The notes under the pieces were generated by a model, which did no database searches, was not told the DNA's origin, and was given only the letters and a program-made list of their open reading frames with translations. Positions 1 through 12,125 of a DNA stretch of 64,000 nucleotides are shown piece after piece (the stretch's first letter is position 1; each line of letters starts with the position of its first letter). The translations under genes were made by a program, and so were the position numbers. The stretch comes from Malachius bipustulatus (lineage: Eukaryota > Arthropoda > Insecta > Coleoptera > Melyridae). The DNA is taken from contig OU342630.1 of assembly GCA_910589415.1 (NCBI GenBank), positions 22,229,867-22,293,866 on the forward strand. Reading direction: 5' to 3'.

Positions 1-1602
1 ATAGATCTATCTTTTCTTCACATAAAAAGTGACAAATTCATTTCAAGTATTACTTGAATAATAATGGTGATTATAAGTATTAATTAATAAAACATCATCA
101 TCAATTTCTTGACGAGATAAGGCAATAAAAATACACAAAACTCCTAATAGATTTCTCTGATATCACTCTGAGCAATAGAAGGTTATGTCACACTTTGCTT
201 ACTGATACGACATTTGGCCTTCCTTGGAATGTCGTGCCGAGACTGGAGAGCGGGGCCCTGGACGAAATCTCAGGATAAGAGACCGTGGTCTCCCTCTGGG
301 GTGGCAGAAAGACTGGTGGACGGTGTCGCGTCCCGTGGGAACACGTGCCTAACACTGGTAGCGTGGTCGTCCTTCGAGGTTAGATGAAAGATGAAAATAT
401 GAGGCTCCGAATGATGAGATCCAGTATTTAGGGGCAGGTAGCAGCAAAACTTTCAGATAGTGTAAGAGATTCCTTCCATAAAAGCGGATATTCAGATGTA
501 CCAGAAATGGAAACCAATATGGCGTCCGGGAAGACAGGTGGGGTTCTACTCCGTAGATAGGTTTTCCGACGAGATAAGATAGTACCCCGATTGATAGGGT
601 AGGTAGAAAGAACTATAACAATATATAAACTCTATTAGAGAAAGTTTCAGATAGTTTGAACAATTTACTTACCCGATTTATTAATCGGTCCTTAGATAAA
701 GAGAAAAGGTAGGGGTGCGACTTGTCGCTTCAAGCACCAAGATTGAAAGATGGCCGAGCCTGTTCCAGACTCGCGAAAAGGACCAATCCTTTTGCGCAAC
801 TCAAAAGGGTGTTAGTTCATCTTCCGAAACTACATCACAGCGACATCTGTGTTTCTAGTTAATCGAAAAGGAAGATTGTAAGAGAAGGAAGTTACAGATT
901 GTACTACAAGGTAGGGATCTTGAACTTGCCTAGTTTAGTTAGTTTTACCACTCGGCAACAGGTGGCGATGTTGGATCGAAATTCATGTTTCAATCAAATA
1001 AAGTGGCTAGGCGGACACCTTTATAGTAGGGATTTAGACAATGATATCTTATTTAATAATATTAAATGGAGCTAATTAAAGAATAAAACATTTAACGACG
1101 TTACAATACGAGGGAGGGTGGAAACTTGGATGTTCCTTTCCATCATTAGTCAGCTACCAAGACAGGTGCGGATTACTATGCCCCTCTGTTATACACGGTT
1201 AGAACTACTTAAAGGGCCAATACAGGGATATCCTAAACCATTGAAGATACTTATTAGAGATAATAGAGATAATTAGAGAAAAATTGCGCAATTTTGTGGT
1301 CATCTCGAATCCGTCAAAACATGTAAGATATCTGTGACCGTCCCTGAAATATCCTGAAAAAACTGAAAAATCGAGATTTCTTATTTTCGTCATATCTTTT
1401 TTGTTATTGGAAATTAATAAATAATATTTTGTAGGCGCAAGAGCTACCCATCTGACATTTCAAAAATATTCAAAGCCGACTAGATCTTAGAGTTTTCATA
1501 GTCAACTTTCGTTTTTCTTATGGCCGCCATATTGTTTTTTTTATTTTGTTCGGTATGAAAAAAACCATAAAAACTAAAAATTGTTTTATATATAAATAAT
1601 TA
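1..1602. other. No gene recognised
   Basis: No ORF with a recognisable domain. The stretch 190-560 is less AT-rich than its surroundings and looks like decayed interspersed repeat, but no terminal repeat, reverse transcriptase or transposase motif could be read. I checked this stretch for the missing last Kelch exon of the gene at 12.5-27.4 kb and did not find it. Confidence 0.5.
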
Positions 1603-2454
1603 TACAGCGTGTTCAGTTAAGGGTACGGAGCGGCCATATCTCGGTAACTATTGGTTCTAGAGTCTCAAATTAAAAATTTTCCAGACATAAGTGACCATGA
1701 GAAATTCAAGGAAAATATTTTCAAGATGGCCGCACTTCCGGAAGTTGACACCTAGTTCATTATTTTAACGGGAACACCCTGTAAAGTATTATATTTTTTA
1801 AATGTCTGAAGAAATCGAATACAGGTGGTTTTCACCATTGGAATTTAGATTGAATGGTTTATGAGTTATAAACAAGTGAAAATCGAAAATTTTCAACTTC
1901 AAAGCAGTGTAGAACTAGAACGGCTCAAGATATCTAAAAACTGTTTACATGTCCCTATCCTAACTTTTCACATTGTATCCTACTATGTGGTTTAAATTCT
2001 AATACAGAGGGTGATGAAAAATCGGATAATTTTCATCACCCTGTATTAAAATTTACTCTACATAGTGGGATAAATCATGAAAAGTTAGGATAGGGACATG
2101 TAAACCGTTTTTAGATATCTTGAGCCGTTCTAGTTCTACACTGCTTTGAAGTTGAAAATTTTCGATTTTCACTTGTTTATAACTCATAAACCGCTCAATC
2201 TAAATTCCAATGGTGAAAACCACCTGTATTCGATTTCTTCAGACATTTAAAAAATATAATTTTTTACAGGGTGTTTCCGTTAAAATAACGAACTAGGTGT
2301 CAACTTCAGGTATTTCCGGAAGTGCGACCATCTTAAAAATATTTTCCTCGAATTTCTCATGGTCACTTATCACTGGAAAATTTTTAATTTGAGGCTCTAG
2401 GACCAATAGTTACCGAGATATGGCCGCTCCGTACCCTTAGCTGAACACGCTGTA
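1603..2454. repeat. Long palindromic (fold-back) element P1
   Basis: The left arm begins TACAGCGTGTTCAGTTAAGG and the right arm is its reverse complement, ending at CGCTGTA. The arms are about 400 bp each and meet near 2030 around AATCGGATAATTTTCATCACC. TA-rich flanks fit insertion at TA. The arms carry modules also found in the other palindromes of the window, such as ATAAACAAGTGAAAATCG and ACATGTCCCTAT. P1 is a near relative of the palindrome at 44072-44932. It has no coding capacity. Confidence 0.85.
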
Positions 2455-2674
2455 TATATATATAAAATTGCAATTGTTCTGTCAAATTGTGAAGACTAAT
2501 TTTAATTTTGTCTAAGAATAATTATTATCGAATTTATTAATTTATTCTACAAATTTTTTAAGTTTTTTATGTTTTATTGCAATTTTAAGTATTTTTTCAT
2601 GTCTAAGTGATCAAAGTTTTTAGATCTTGAAGATATTTTGTCCATTTTGAACATTTTAGTCCGAGATGACATAA

Positions 2675-3766
2675 ATGTCAACTCATAATGATGGTACAGA
2701 CGATTTATATGAAGATTATTTACCATTGAAATATCCTTCAGATGGGATTAATAGATCATTTTTGGAAAAGAACTTCACAGTCAATACTCAAGACAAACTC
2801 GAAGCAGGTACATCCTCCTCAGGAAGAAAGGAACTTTCATTTACATGCAATGACTGCAATAAAATATTTAAAAATGAAAGAGGTTTACAGATTCACAACA
2901 GTAGTAAGGTACATAAGCATAATATATTGAATGAGAATTGCAAAGAAAATAAAATTGAACAGAAACTAACATCAACAAATTCGGATGCATATAACTGCGA
3001 GCACTGTAACAAAAGTTTCGGTTCAAAGCAAGGAGTATCTGTTCATATTGGTCGTGTACACAGCCAAGAAGCAAACTGTAACACAGTTAATAAGATTATT
3101 AAACATAATAAGTTTCTAAGGTCTGCGACAAAACCGAATGAAGAAAATATTGAAAAATCAGAAAAGAACATAAATAATAATTTATTTGATAAGGAAAAAG
3201 CAGAATGGTTAAGAAAATTTAGAAGTTTTGAAAATGAATCAAGTATCAACTTAACTATATTTGATGAAGCAATAGATGAGTTTCTGAAATTTCTGTATAA
3301 AGCAAATCAAACACTACCAGGTCCAGTTCATCCAGCAATCAAGAACTATAATCGTAGAAAGAGAAAACAATCTTCTATAAATGCTTCGAAAAATTCAACT
3401 TCATCAAATCCACAACGTGTTGATAAGAACGTACGTCAGCGACGTCGTGATCAATACAACTACGAACGAGCACAATACTTATATTATAACCAGAGAAGAA
3501 AAGTTGTACGTCAAATTATGACATCAGGTAACGGAAAACAATGCAACATTAACCTGCCAATAATAGAAACTTATTTTCGTAATATATTTGAAAAGCCCAA
3601 CAATAAAACAAAAACTGTAAACTACGAAAATATTGAGCAATACACTGATATAATTGTTACAACTGATGATGTTATTAAGGCAACAAAGAATATGAAAATA
3701 GATACATCTGCTGGTATTGACCGTGTATTGATACGTATGGCTTGTCCAGTGAGTGTTGTCCGATGA
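2675..3766 (+). pseudogene. 5' part of R2-like ORF: zinc fingers and N-terminal region
   Basis: 363 codons, of which the first 354 are native and the last nine are read from the inserted MITE. Two C2H2 fingers are visible: C58-C61-H74-H80 and C108-C111-H124-H129. They would bind target DNA. The ATG at 2675 gives an acidic start followed by the fingers. A basic block with RRKRKQ and a QRRRDQYNYERAQ stretch near residues 245-275 resembles the segment that precedes the RT in R2 proteins. The RT proper begins just before the break (TSAGIDRV). There are no internal stops, so the coding sequence looks young apart from the insertion. Confidence 0.8.
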
Positions 3767-4016
3767 GATTTTACACTGATCCTGACTATAAACGATTTGA
3801 TTTTTTATGTTTTAATTCGTACAATTATAATAATTGATTTATATTATAATTATAATATTTATTATTAATATAATATAAATATTATAATAAAATAATTGAT
3901 TTGATTCGTACAATTATAATAATTAGAATTAGTACGAATTAAAACATAAAAAATCAAATCGTTTATAGTCAGGATCACTGTGGCATCTCACCGGACAACA
4001 CTCACTGGACAAGCTA
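3738..4016. mobile_element. TA-inserting palindromic MITE, copy M1 (279 bp)
   Basis: Inverted termini TGGCTTGTCCAGTGAGTGTT with arms of about 100 bp around a TATAAT-rich centre. It is flanked by a TA duplication (3736-3737 and 4017-4018), as in Tc1/mariner derivatives. It splits the R2-like ORF. Insert plus duplicated TA is 281 bp, which is not a multiple of three, so the reading frame shifts. A 278-bp sister copy lies at 45728-46005. Confidence 0.88.
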
Positions 4017-4018
4017 TA

Positions 4019-6126
4019 CAGTTAAAGATTTACATATTAGCGAAATAATAGCATCCATCATAAATGCAATGTTGAACTCCTCATATGTTCCAAAATCATT
4101 TCGTATTGGTCGTACAGTTCTTATTCATAAAGGTGGTCTAGAGAAGGAATTATCAAATTGGCGTCCTATTACGATTTATTCAATTATACGTCGAATTATT
4201 GAAAGAGTACTTGATAATAAGCTACGATCACAGGTGGACCTCAATAGTAATCAACGAGGATTTATTACAGGACTCGCTGGATGTCACGTTAATACCAAGA
4301 TACTGAATGCTTGCTTAATAGATGCCGAAAAATACAAGCGAGATTGCGTTATTGCTTTTCTGGACGTTTCAAAGGCTTTTGATAATATTGGTCATATACA
4401 CATAAATAATGCGATGAAGTCTCTTGGAATATCTAGAAACTTAACTAAAGTAATCATGAATCTATTAACACAGAATGAAATTATTATTCAGTGTAATAAC
4501 AAACGCACAAATAAAATCAAAATTAATAAAGGAGTTCCTCAGGGTGGACCGCTTTCTCCAATGTTATTCAATATTGCAATAAATTTTATATATAATGAAA
4601 TCTGTGACCCTAGCTTTGCAAATATCCATGGATATAGATTAGTTGAAGACCTAGATGCTGTATGTTTGACAGGGTTTGCTGATGACCAAGCAATATCCTG
4701 TAAAAATGAAGAATCAGCACACAGTGTTATTAAACTGTTGACAGAATTACTAAATGAAATTGGTTTAAATATAAATTCATCGAAGAGCTCTGCAATACAT
4801 CTAAAAAATGGTATATTACACCCAGGAACATTAGACATTCAGGAGAATGAGTCAATTAAATGTATTGATGAAAATTCGAAGATTAAATATCTGGGATGTA
4901 CTTTTACGAAGAAAATCGTTTTTGATCCAGATTTAATAAAAGTATTCAATGAAAATTTTGAAAAATTAAGCAAAACACACCTATTGAAACCCGACCAAAA
5001 ATTGAACGTTATTAACCAATATGTCTTTCCAATGTTAAGTTATCCATTGCAATGTGCACCATTATCTGAAATTCCAAATTATTTAACTGAGAATATAGAC
5101 ATTTTGATAAGAAGAACTGTCAAAGCAATAATTGGACTTCCTGCTTCAACAAATTCAGCAATGCTTTATTCGCCAAGAAATCTCCGAGGACTTGGTATTC
5201 TTAATATTCAATGGGAAACAAAATTACAGCATTTCTCTATTGCTCATAAATTAATGAACTATAGCAACGAATTATTTAGTCGCAGCTTTAATTGCTTAGC
5301 TGAGATATCGTCCTGTCGAAAATTTATAAGTGATCTACTAGATAAATCTGATATATCGCAGACGGCTAAAACATCAAAAATTTTACGTCAAGAACTTAGA
5401 TTAAATGAATATAGAAAATGGTGTAATATGGCCTTTCAAGGTGTTGGCGTGACTCATTTTCAAACATATAAAAAATTGAATAACTTCATATATAATAAAA
5501 ATGCTTTTTCTTCATCGCAATGGACTGCAGCTATTAAACTCAATTGCAATTACGCAAATCTTCGTGGTGTTCCTGGAGTTACAACAGAATCGGACCTTTG
5601 CCGCAAATGCGGTAAGGAGAGAGAAACCCCCAGTCATGTTACCGGTTCCTGTACTTCAAACAACACGAAGATAATAGCGAGACATAATAGGCTAAAATTT
5701 AAAATTGCAGCTATTCTAAAAGAAAACCATTTTGATTGCTATGATGAAGTATATGCATATGACAGCGACGGCACAAATCGTTTCGTGGATATTTTAGCTT
5801 TTGATAAGAACTCAAAAAAAGCTTTGATCGTAGACCCTACCATTCGATACGAAACAAATTCCAGTGAACAAGACAAGACAGTTCGACAAGAAAAAGAAAA
5901 TATCTACAGCAAATGTATACCTTATTTTCAAGAAAAATATTTAGATCTTTACGGCGAAAGAGAATGGAGTGTTCGAGGTTTATGGTTTGGATCTCGTGGC
6001 ACAATTAATTCCAGTGTTATTAAATTTTTCGAAGACTTCAAATTTGACAAAACTTTACTTGGTCCCATAGCAGAATCCATTTACTTAGATACTTTACATA
6101 TTATTCATACACATATTTATACTTAA
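4019..6126 (+). pseudogene. 3' part of R2-like ORF: reverse transcriptase, CCHC and endonuclease
   Basis: An open frame resumes at the right edge of the MITE, with an internal ATG at 4069 from which 685 residues follow. RT motifs are intact: WRPITI (motif 2), DVSKAFDNI (motif A), GVPQGGPLSP at 4531-4560 and the catalytic FADD at 4675-4686. Downstream, CRKCGKERETPSHVTGSC (from about 5599) is a CX2CX8HX4C knuckle. RFVDILAFD followed by ALIVDPTIRYE is the restriction-like endonuclease core, with VD where R2 usually has PD. These domains would nick the target and prime reverse transcription there. The frame matches the upstream part once the MITE and one TA are discounted (about 1056 residues in all), so the MITE is the only visible lesion. 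Confidence 0.85.
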
Positions 6127-6266
6127 TGTTACTTTATTTTCTTTACTTAATTTATTGTTACTCGTTAATTACTTTTCTACTATTGTTGTATTGATTGTTA
6201 TGCTGTGTTTTTAGCAACCTGTGATACACAGGCAGCACAACTTTAATTAAAGTTTTTATATATATC

Positions 6267-7150
6267 TACAGGGTTATTCACGGTATACGCCACGGAAGAT
6301 TATGGCCGTGTCTCTGGATTTTAGGATCTTTTTATTTTTGGAGTGGATAGAGACCCGGCAGAGGTACGTTTTAAAATTATATTCATAATGTACAGGGTGT
6401 CCCAAAAGCATGAAACATATCAAAGTTATGTTTTTTTAAATGGAATGCTCCTATGTTATTGCATTTTTAGATTGTCTGAGAAGAAAAAATAAGATTGGTT
6501 TTTACAGTTGGTGTTTAAATTCAGAAGTTTTTTAGTTATAAACAAGTGAAAATCGTCATTTTTCAAGTTCAAGGCCCTGTACAACGAAAACGGTTCAAGA
6601 TAGAGAAAAACGGCTTACATGTCCCTATTTTAACTTTTCATGTACTATCCTATTGTATAGAAACATTTGTACTTTCTTTGATTTTTTTATTTGTCGACGC
6701 GTGGAGAAATCTCAGAGTTTTTCAAATTTTTTTATCACCCTGTATAAACATTTCATCTACATCATTGAATAGTACATGAAAAATTAAAATAGGGACATGT
6801 AAGCCGTTTTTCTTTATCTTGAACCGTTTTCGTTGTACAGGGCCTTGAACTTGAAAAATGACGATTTTCACTTGTTTATAACTCACAAACTTCTGAATTT
6901 AAACACCAACTGTAAAAGCCAATCTTCTTTTTTCTTCCCAGACAATCTAAAAATGCAATAACATAGGAGCATTCCATTTAAAAAAACATAACTTTGATAT
7001 GTTTCATGCTCTTGGGACACCCTGTACATTATGAATATAATTTTAAAACGTACCTCTGCCGGGTCTCTATCCACTCCAAAAATAAAAAGATCCTAAAATC
7101 CAGAGACACGGCCATAATCTTCCGTGGCGTATACCGTGAATAACCCTGTA
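6267..7150. repeat. Long palindromic element P2
   Basis: Begins TACAGGGTTATTCACGGTAT and ends with the reverse complement at 7150. The arms are about 430 bp and meet near 6708. They contain AGGGTGTCCCAAAAGCATGA at nested positions and the shared modules GTTATAAACAAGTGAAAATC and CGGCTTACATGTCCCTATTT. A half copy of the same palindrome is at 20407-20754. Confidence 0.85.
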
Positions 7151-7699
7151 TAAATTAATACAATAATTTTAACAAAATGTTTTTCCCTCAAGGTACTCTA
7201 ACTCTACCTTACCTGTCTCTACCTTAAGTTTTCATGTGGTAGATATCCTATTATGTAGTTTAAATTAATTAAAATAATTATTTTTCGTAAAATTCAAAAG
7301 AGCGGACTGATACACACCTCGTATCTGGTCGCCATTTTGAATTTAGACGACCAGGACCTCCCCCCCCCCCCCCACCCTAACGAGTAGAATAAGACGGATT
7401 TTTTTTCTTCTTCCAGGTAGATTTTTTGGATACAATGACTGGGTTATTAGTATTAGTAAACAATCAGATAATAGTATCAATAAGCACATAATACAATACA
7501 AGGTGTTTCTAAATATAGTACCATAAGTTGGAGGGCTGAAGCTATCATAAAAATTTAAATAAATTTTTTTCCGAAAATGTTTTTTAACCGAGATACAAGG
7601 TGTTTCAGTGTCGATTTACGAAACTGATTTTTATTGTATTTTTCTACATAGTGGACCAATATTCGAATTTTTGTTGTACACAAAAATACAAAAAATAGA
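7151..7699. other. No gene; eroded palindrome fragments and a C homopolymer
   Basis: A run of C near 7362-7373 and short decayed pieces of the palindrome family (ACAAGGTGTTTC near 7500 and 7597). Nothing coding is seen. Confidence 0.5.
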
Positions 7700-8811
7700 T
7701 ACAGGGTGTCCCAGCTTATTCGAAGCGGTCTCTGTAGGCCAAACGATGGACTTTTTCAAAAAACTTTTTGAAAATTCAAGTACAGGATCACAATGGCCAT
7801 AATTTAAAATTATTTTGGGGTATACAGAGTGTCCCATATGAGAGTGGCATATCAAAGTTATGTTTTTTTTAATGGAATGCTCCTATGTTATTGCATTTTT
7901 AGATTGTCTGAGAAGAGAAAATAAGATTGACTTTTACAGTTGGTGTTTAAATTCAGAAGTTTTTGAATTTTAAACAAGTGAAAATCGTCATTTTTCAAGT
8001 TCACAGCCCTGTACAACGAAAACGGCTGAAGACAGAGAAAAACGGCTTACATGTCCCTATTTTAACTTTTTGTGTACTATCCTATGATGTAGATAAAATG
8101 TTTATACAGGGTGATAAAAAATTTGAAAAATTCTGAGATTTCTCCACGCGTCGCCAAATAAAAAAATCAAAGAAAGTACAAATGTTTCTATACCATAGGA
8201 TAGTACCGGGTGGGCAGATAAGAATGCAAAGTGCTGTATCTCGGGAAATATTGATCCTACAGTTTCAAAATGAAAATTTTCCAGACATAAGTGACTATGC
8301 GAAATGCAATGAAAATATTTTCAAGATGGTCGCACTTCCGGAAATACCGGAAGTTGACACCTACTTCGTTACTTTAACGGGGACACCCTTTATATTATTG
8401 TATTTTTAAATTGCCTGGCAAAATCGAATACAGGTGGTTTTTTCACAATTGGAATTTTGGTTGAGTAGTTTATGAGTTATAAACAAGTGAAAATCGCAAT
8501 TTTCAATTTTCAAAGCATCTCACATTGAAAACGGCTCAAGATATTTAAAAACGGCTTACATGTCCCTATCTTAACTTTTTACAAGGTATCCTACCATGTG
8601 GTTTAAATTTTTATACAGAGTGACGAAAATTAACAGATTTTTCATCACCCTGTAGAAAAATCTAAACTATATAATAGAATACCTTGTAAAAAGTTAAGAT
8701 AGGGACATGTAAGCCGTTTTTAAATATCTTGAGCCGTTTTCAATGTGAGATGCTTTGAAAATTGAAAATTGCGATTTTCACTTGTTTATAACTCATAAAC
8801 TGCTCAACCTA

Positions 8812-11065
8812 TATCCCATTTCAGACGTTTTTGAATTCAGAGTTGGCTATGGAAAATTCGAATTATGTTGGTACCTTTCCAAAAGCTGAGTTTTGAACTA
8901 CCTTTGACAAGCTAAATTTTTTAAGGTTATGGATGTTTCTAATCAAATTTGACTTTGTTTTAAATTTCACCTACGTTGCTGCGTTGCCAAAACAGGAATT
9001 ATATTATCTAAAGTAGGTACTTAAACTAATATTCGGGGAAATATTTATTTTTGTGTAAAATCAGACAAGGAGGATTTATTTCTTGATCGATTTTTTTCAA
9101 CTATAGGTATGTGAAATTATTAACGATTCCTTTAAATATGTTTTCTGTATTTCAAAACTTTAATTTTTATCCAAAAAAATACGAAATATAAAAATTATCA
9201 TAATTTATTGTTTGTTTTAAGTTTAGTAATAAAAGATAAAAATACAAGTTATGTTCATTGTCATTAAAATTTCTTGTTTAACGGTTAAAATAAGATTCAT
9301 ATATTATAAGGTAAGCTATATTTCTACACTTCTACAGTTCTACACTTCTACAATACTTTTATAGTTATTGAACAAGAAATATTCAACTAGAAAATTTAGA
9401 AATGTTATCCAGAGAAGTAATTTAAAGGCTAGCGGTTACAACATTACTTATAAAAATCTACATAATATTATTTCGGATTTTTTTGCTCGCGATACTTCTT
9501 GATTTTACTCTCAAATTTTATTGAGTCGGTTTAGATTCGAAGATAAAGATTATTCCCTGGAAATTTATAAAAGACTATTTCAACAAATTTTTTCAACTGA
9601 CTTCAATTTTCCAATATCAAAGTTTTTTTTAAGATGGAGCATTGGTCTTAACCGTGTAGATAAGACCTAGTCATTCCAATCTAGCAATTTGGCTCTCAGA
9701 ACTAACTAATTTGGCCAGACACAAATTTTAAATTTATAAATAAATACATAGTTAAATTACCGAGAAATAACCATGCCTAGCTGGGATTTGAACCCAGACG
9801 GTGGCAGCTTCAACGGCTCAATAATTATAGTCAGTGACCTAAACCGCCGCGCTCAAAATAAAAGTTATTTAATAATAATATAATAAAAAACTCAATCACA
9901 TTTACATTTATGATCTTTGATTTGTTCTCTATTGTCTTAAATAACTTAAAGTGCTGGACTTCTCTCTCTCGCGTCATGTGGTGAAATTCAGGAACATATA
10001 TCATATGTCATGTCGCCGACTCTTGAAATACCTAATTTTCACGAGAACATTTGAAGAATAAGTATAGGGGTAGTCTTTATTCCTTTATCAACTAATTTAA
10101 TTCAAATTTTGAAGAAAGTAGATGGAATGAGCCTCATGATCTTTGTAGGTTGCCAATAAGTTCTTCTTCATTTTCAATTTATTGTAGGGAGTTGGAGGAT
10201 TTTTTTGCTAGTTGAGGAAAGTCTTGCTAACTCGGTTGAGGATGAGTTATGACAAATTCTTATCTCGTTATTGTCGTTTGATACTGAGGCGTGAGGCTGC
10301 CTAAAATATATGAATAAAAATTATATTTGGGTAGAAGTATAAATTTTCTGAATCCAATCGGTTTAATTTAGGTATGGTTATTGGTTACTCCACCTTTATA
10401 TTTTCTGGATTTCAATTTGTTATAAAACAGTATATGCATGGATGCAATAGTGTGACGTAGTAGACAAAATTTTCGTCTTTTCGTAGCACACGGCGTGGTC
10501 ATCCTGAAGCAAAGCATTCATGCATATGGTGTAGAGCTCATCTTCTTCGAGGTAGGACTGAGTCTCACAAATTCGGGAAGCACGATTCACCGGGGTTTGT
10601 ATTACAGAGCTCGTTTTTGGGCTGGGTGTTGATTGGAGTTCTTGTGTAAATCACGATATCTTTGTGTTGGTTTTCGGTAGACACTGTGCCACACATTTCA
10701 ATTACTTTTGACATTATAATATAATAATGTAGTATTCGAAGGAGATTTAAGTTCTTTTCAATTTTAAAAGGATTGAAATAAGATGCTATGAAAATCTGAC
10801 AGAACTTTTTGAATGAAGTTAATGAACGTTGAACGTCTAATAATTAAATATTTCTTACTAAAAAATAACAACAATCGTATATTATTGAATTATTGTTTTC
10901 ATACGTCAAACATATTTTTATTAGGTAAGAAATTAATCCCAATGGCATATGAGTAAAGTGGGAAGTCATTTGAACTTTTTTAGCTCAAATCGACTGTCCA
11001 AGGTATCCAACTTGAAGAAAAAATATCACAGCCAACTTGAATCCAAAAACGTCTGAAATGGGATA
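8812..11065. mobile_element. 2.25-kb non-autonomous TA transposon, copy TE1
   Basis: Terminal inverted repeats TATCCCATTTCAGACGTTTT; TA duplicated at 8810-8811 and 11066-11067. The empty site can be read from the opposite arm of P3b, which confirms the boundaries. The interior lacks a transposase ORF and carries a tRNA-derived SINE at 9622-9853. A near-identical copy in inverted orientation is at 33655-35906. The structure suggests a Tc1/mariner-type derivative mobilised in trans. Confidence 0.85.
9622..9853 (-). mobile_element. tRNA-derived SINE inside TE1
   Basis: On the minus strand the element starts GAGCGCCGCGGTTTAGGTCA. It has an A-box-like GGTTTAGGTCACTG and a B box GGGTTCAAATCCC (pol III promoter), then a tail containing TTAAGACCAATGCTCC and an A-rich end. 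The same SINE sits at the matching position in TE2, so it was already on board when the transposon was copied. Confidence 0.75.
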
Positions 11066-11886
11066 TAAATTCCAATTGTGAAAACCACCTGTATTCGATT
11101 TTGCCAGGCAATTTAAAAATACAATAATATAAAGGGTGTCCCCGTTAAAATAACGAAGTAGGTGTCAACTTCCGGTATTTCCGGAAGTGCGACCATCTTG
11201 AAAATATTTTCATTGCATTTCGCATAGTCACTTTATGTCTGGAAAATTTTCATTTTGAAACTGTAGGATCAATATTTCCCGAGATACAGCACTTTGCATT
11301 CTTATCTGCCCACCCGGTACATAAAAAGTTAAAATAGGGACATGTAAGCCGTTTTTCTCTATCTTGAACCGTTTTCATTGTACAGGGCCTTGAACTTGAA
11401 AAGTGACGATTTTCATTTGTTTATAACTCAAAAACTTCTGAATTTAAACACCAACTGTAAAAGCCAATCCTATTTTCTCTTCTCAGATAATCTAAAAATG
11501 CAATAACATAGGAGCATTCCATTTAAAAAAACATAACTTTGATATGCCACTGTCATATAGGACACTCTGTATACTCCAAAATAATTTTACATTATGGCCA
11601 TTGTGATCCTGTACTTGAATTTTCAAAAAGTTTTTTGAAAAAGTCCATCGTTTGGCCTACAGAGACCGCTTCGAATAAACTGGGACACCCTGTATATAAA
11701 CATATAAACAAAACTTGAGATTCAGCTGTTTTAGGATATGAAGATTTCAGGTTTGATATGTGCAATTTTGCACATTTACTGTTTTTCTGGTATTATTAGT
11801 CACTGTGGTTTTTTAAAGGTAATCCCCTGTTTTGCTCAATGTTGGGTATTTAGAAAAAATTGACTAATCAAAACATGTGTGACTAA

Positions 11887-12125
11887 GGGCCAGTTGCACA
11901 AACGTTAATTAAAGACTTGTCAGATAATTACTGATTTTAAATTGCAAATTTTGAAAATAGGGTGAATATTTTGAGTGATCTTATGTTTTTAATCAGTAAT
12001 TAACTCTTCTTAAAGGGAGTAGAATTTATTTCCAGAAATATCAGACCAATATTTCGATAATCCAGGGCATTTTAAAATCAGTAATTATCTGGCAGATCTG
12101 TAATTAACGTTTGTGCAACCGGACC
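11887..12125. mobile_element. PIF/Harbinger-type MITE (239 bp)
   Basis: Inverted termini GGGCCAGTTGCACAAACGTT and CGTTTGTGCAACCGGACC, flanked by TAA at 11884-11886 and 12126-12128. A 3-bp TWA target and this type of GGGCC-GTTGCACAAAC end are characteristic of PIF/Harbinger MITEs. No ORF. Confidence 0.72.

Larger units (their letters stand above)
2455..6266 (+). mobile_element. R2-like non-LTR retrotransposon (disrupted)
   Basis: A single-ORF retroelement: N-terminal C2H2 zinc fingers, reverse transcriptase, CCHC knuckle and a C-terminal restriction-like endonuclease. This is the domain order of the early-branching R2/R4/NeSL group. A 5' leader of about 220 bp and a 3' UTR of about 140 bp flank the ORF. 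The element sits between palindromes P1 and P2, and both junctions are TATATA runs, so the insertion target may have been a TA repeat. The ORF is interrupted by a 279-bp MITE at 3738-4016. The boundaries are inferred from the neighbouring palindromes. No target-site duplication could be defined because the flanks are TA repeats. Confidence 0.75.
8206..11317. repeat. Inner palindrome P3b inserted at TA inside P3
   Basis: Termini CCGGGTGGGCAGATAAGAAT and its reverse complement, flanked by TA at 8204-8205 and 11318-11319. The centre is near 8650. The arms contain GAAATACCGGAAGTTGACAC and the shared module ACATGTCCCTATCTTAAC. The right arm is interrupted by the 2.25-kb element at 8812-11065. P3b uses a different terminus (CCGGGTGGGC) from the TACAGGGT palindromes, yet its internal modules are the same. 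Confidence 0.8.
7700..11694. repeat. Outer palindrome P3, split by nested insertions
   Basis: The left end is TACAGGGTGTCCCAGCTTAT at 7700. The right end is its reverse complement, finishing at 11694 (GGGACACCCTGTA). Both arms share GCGGTCTCTGTAGGCCAAAC and an inner TACAGAGTGTCCC motif. The arms (7700-8205 and 11318-11694) are pushed apart by a second palindrome inserted at a TA. Confidence 0.82.

Noticed and set aside
190..560. Possible LTR or retroelement fragment
   Set aside because: Composition differs from the flanks, but no TG...CA ends, primer-binding site or coding motif were found.
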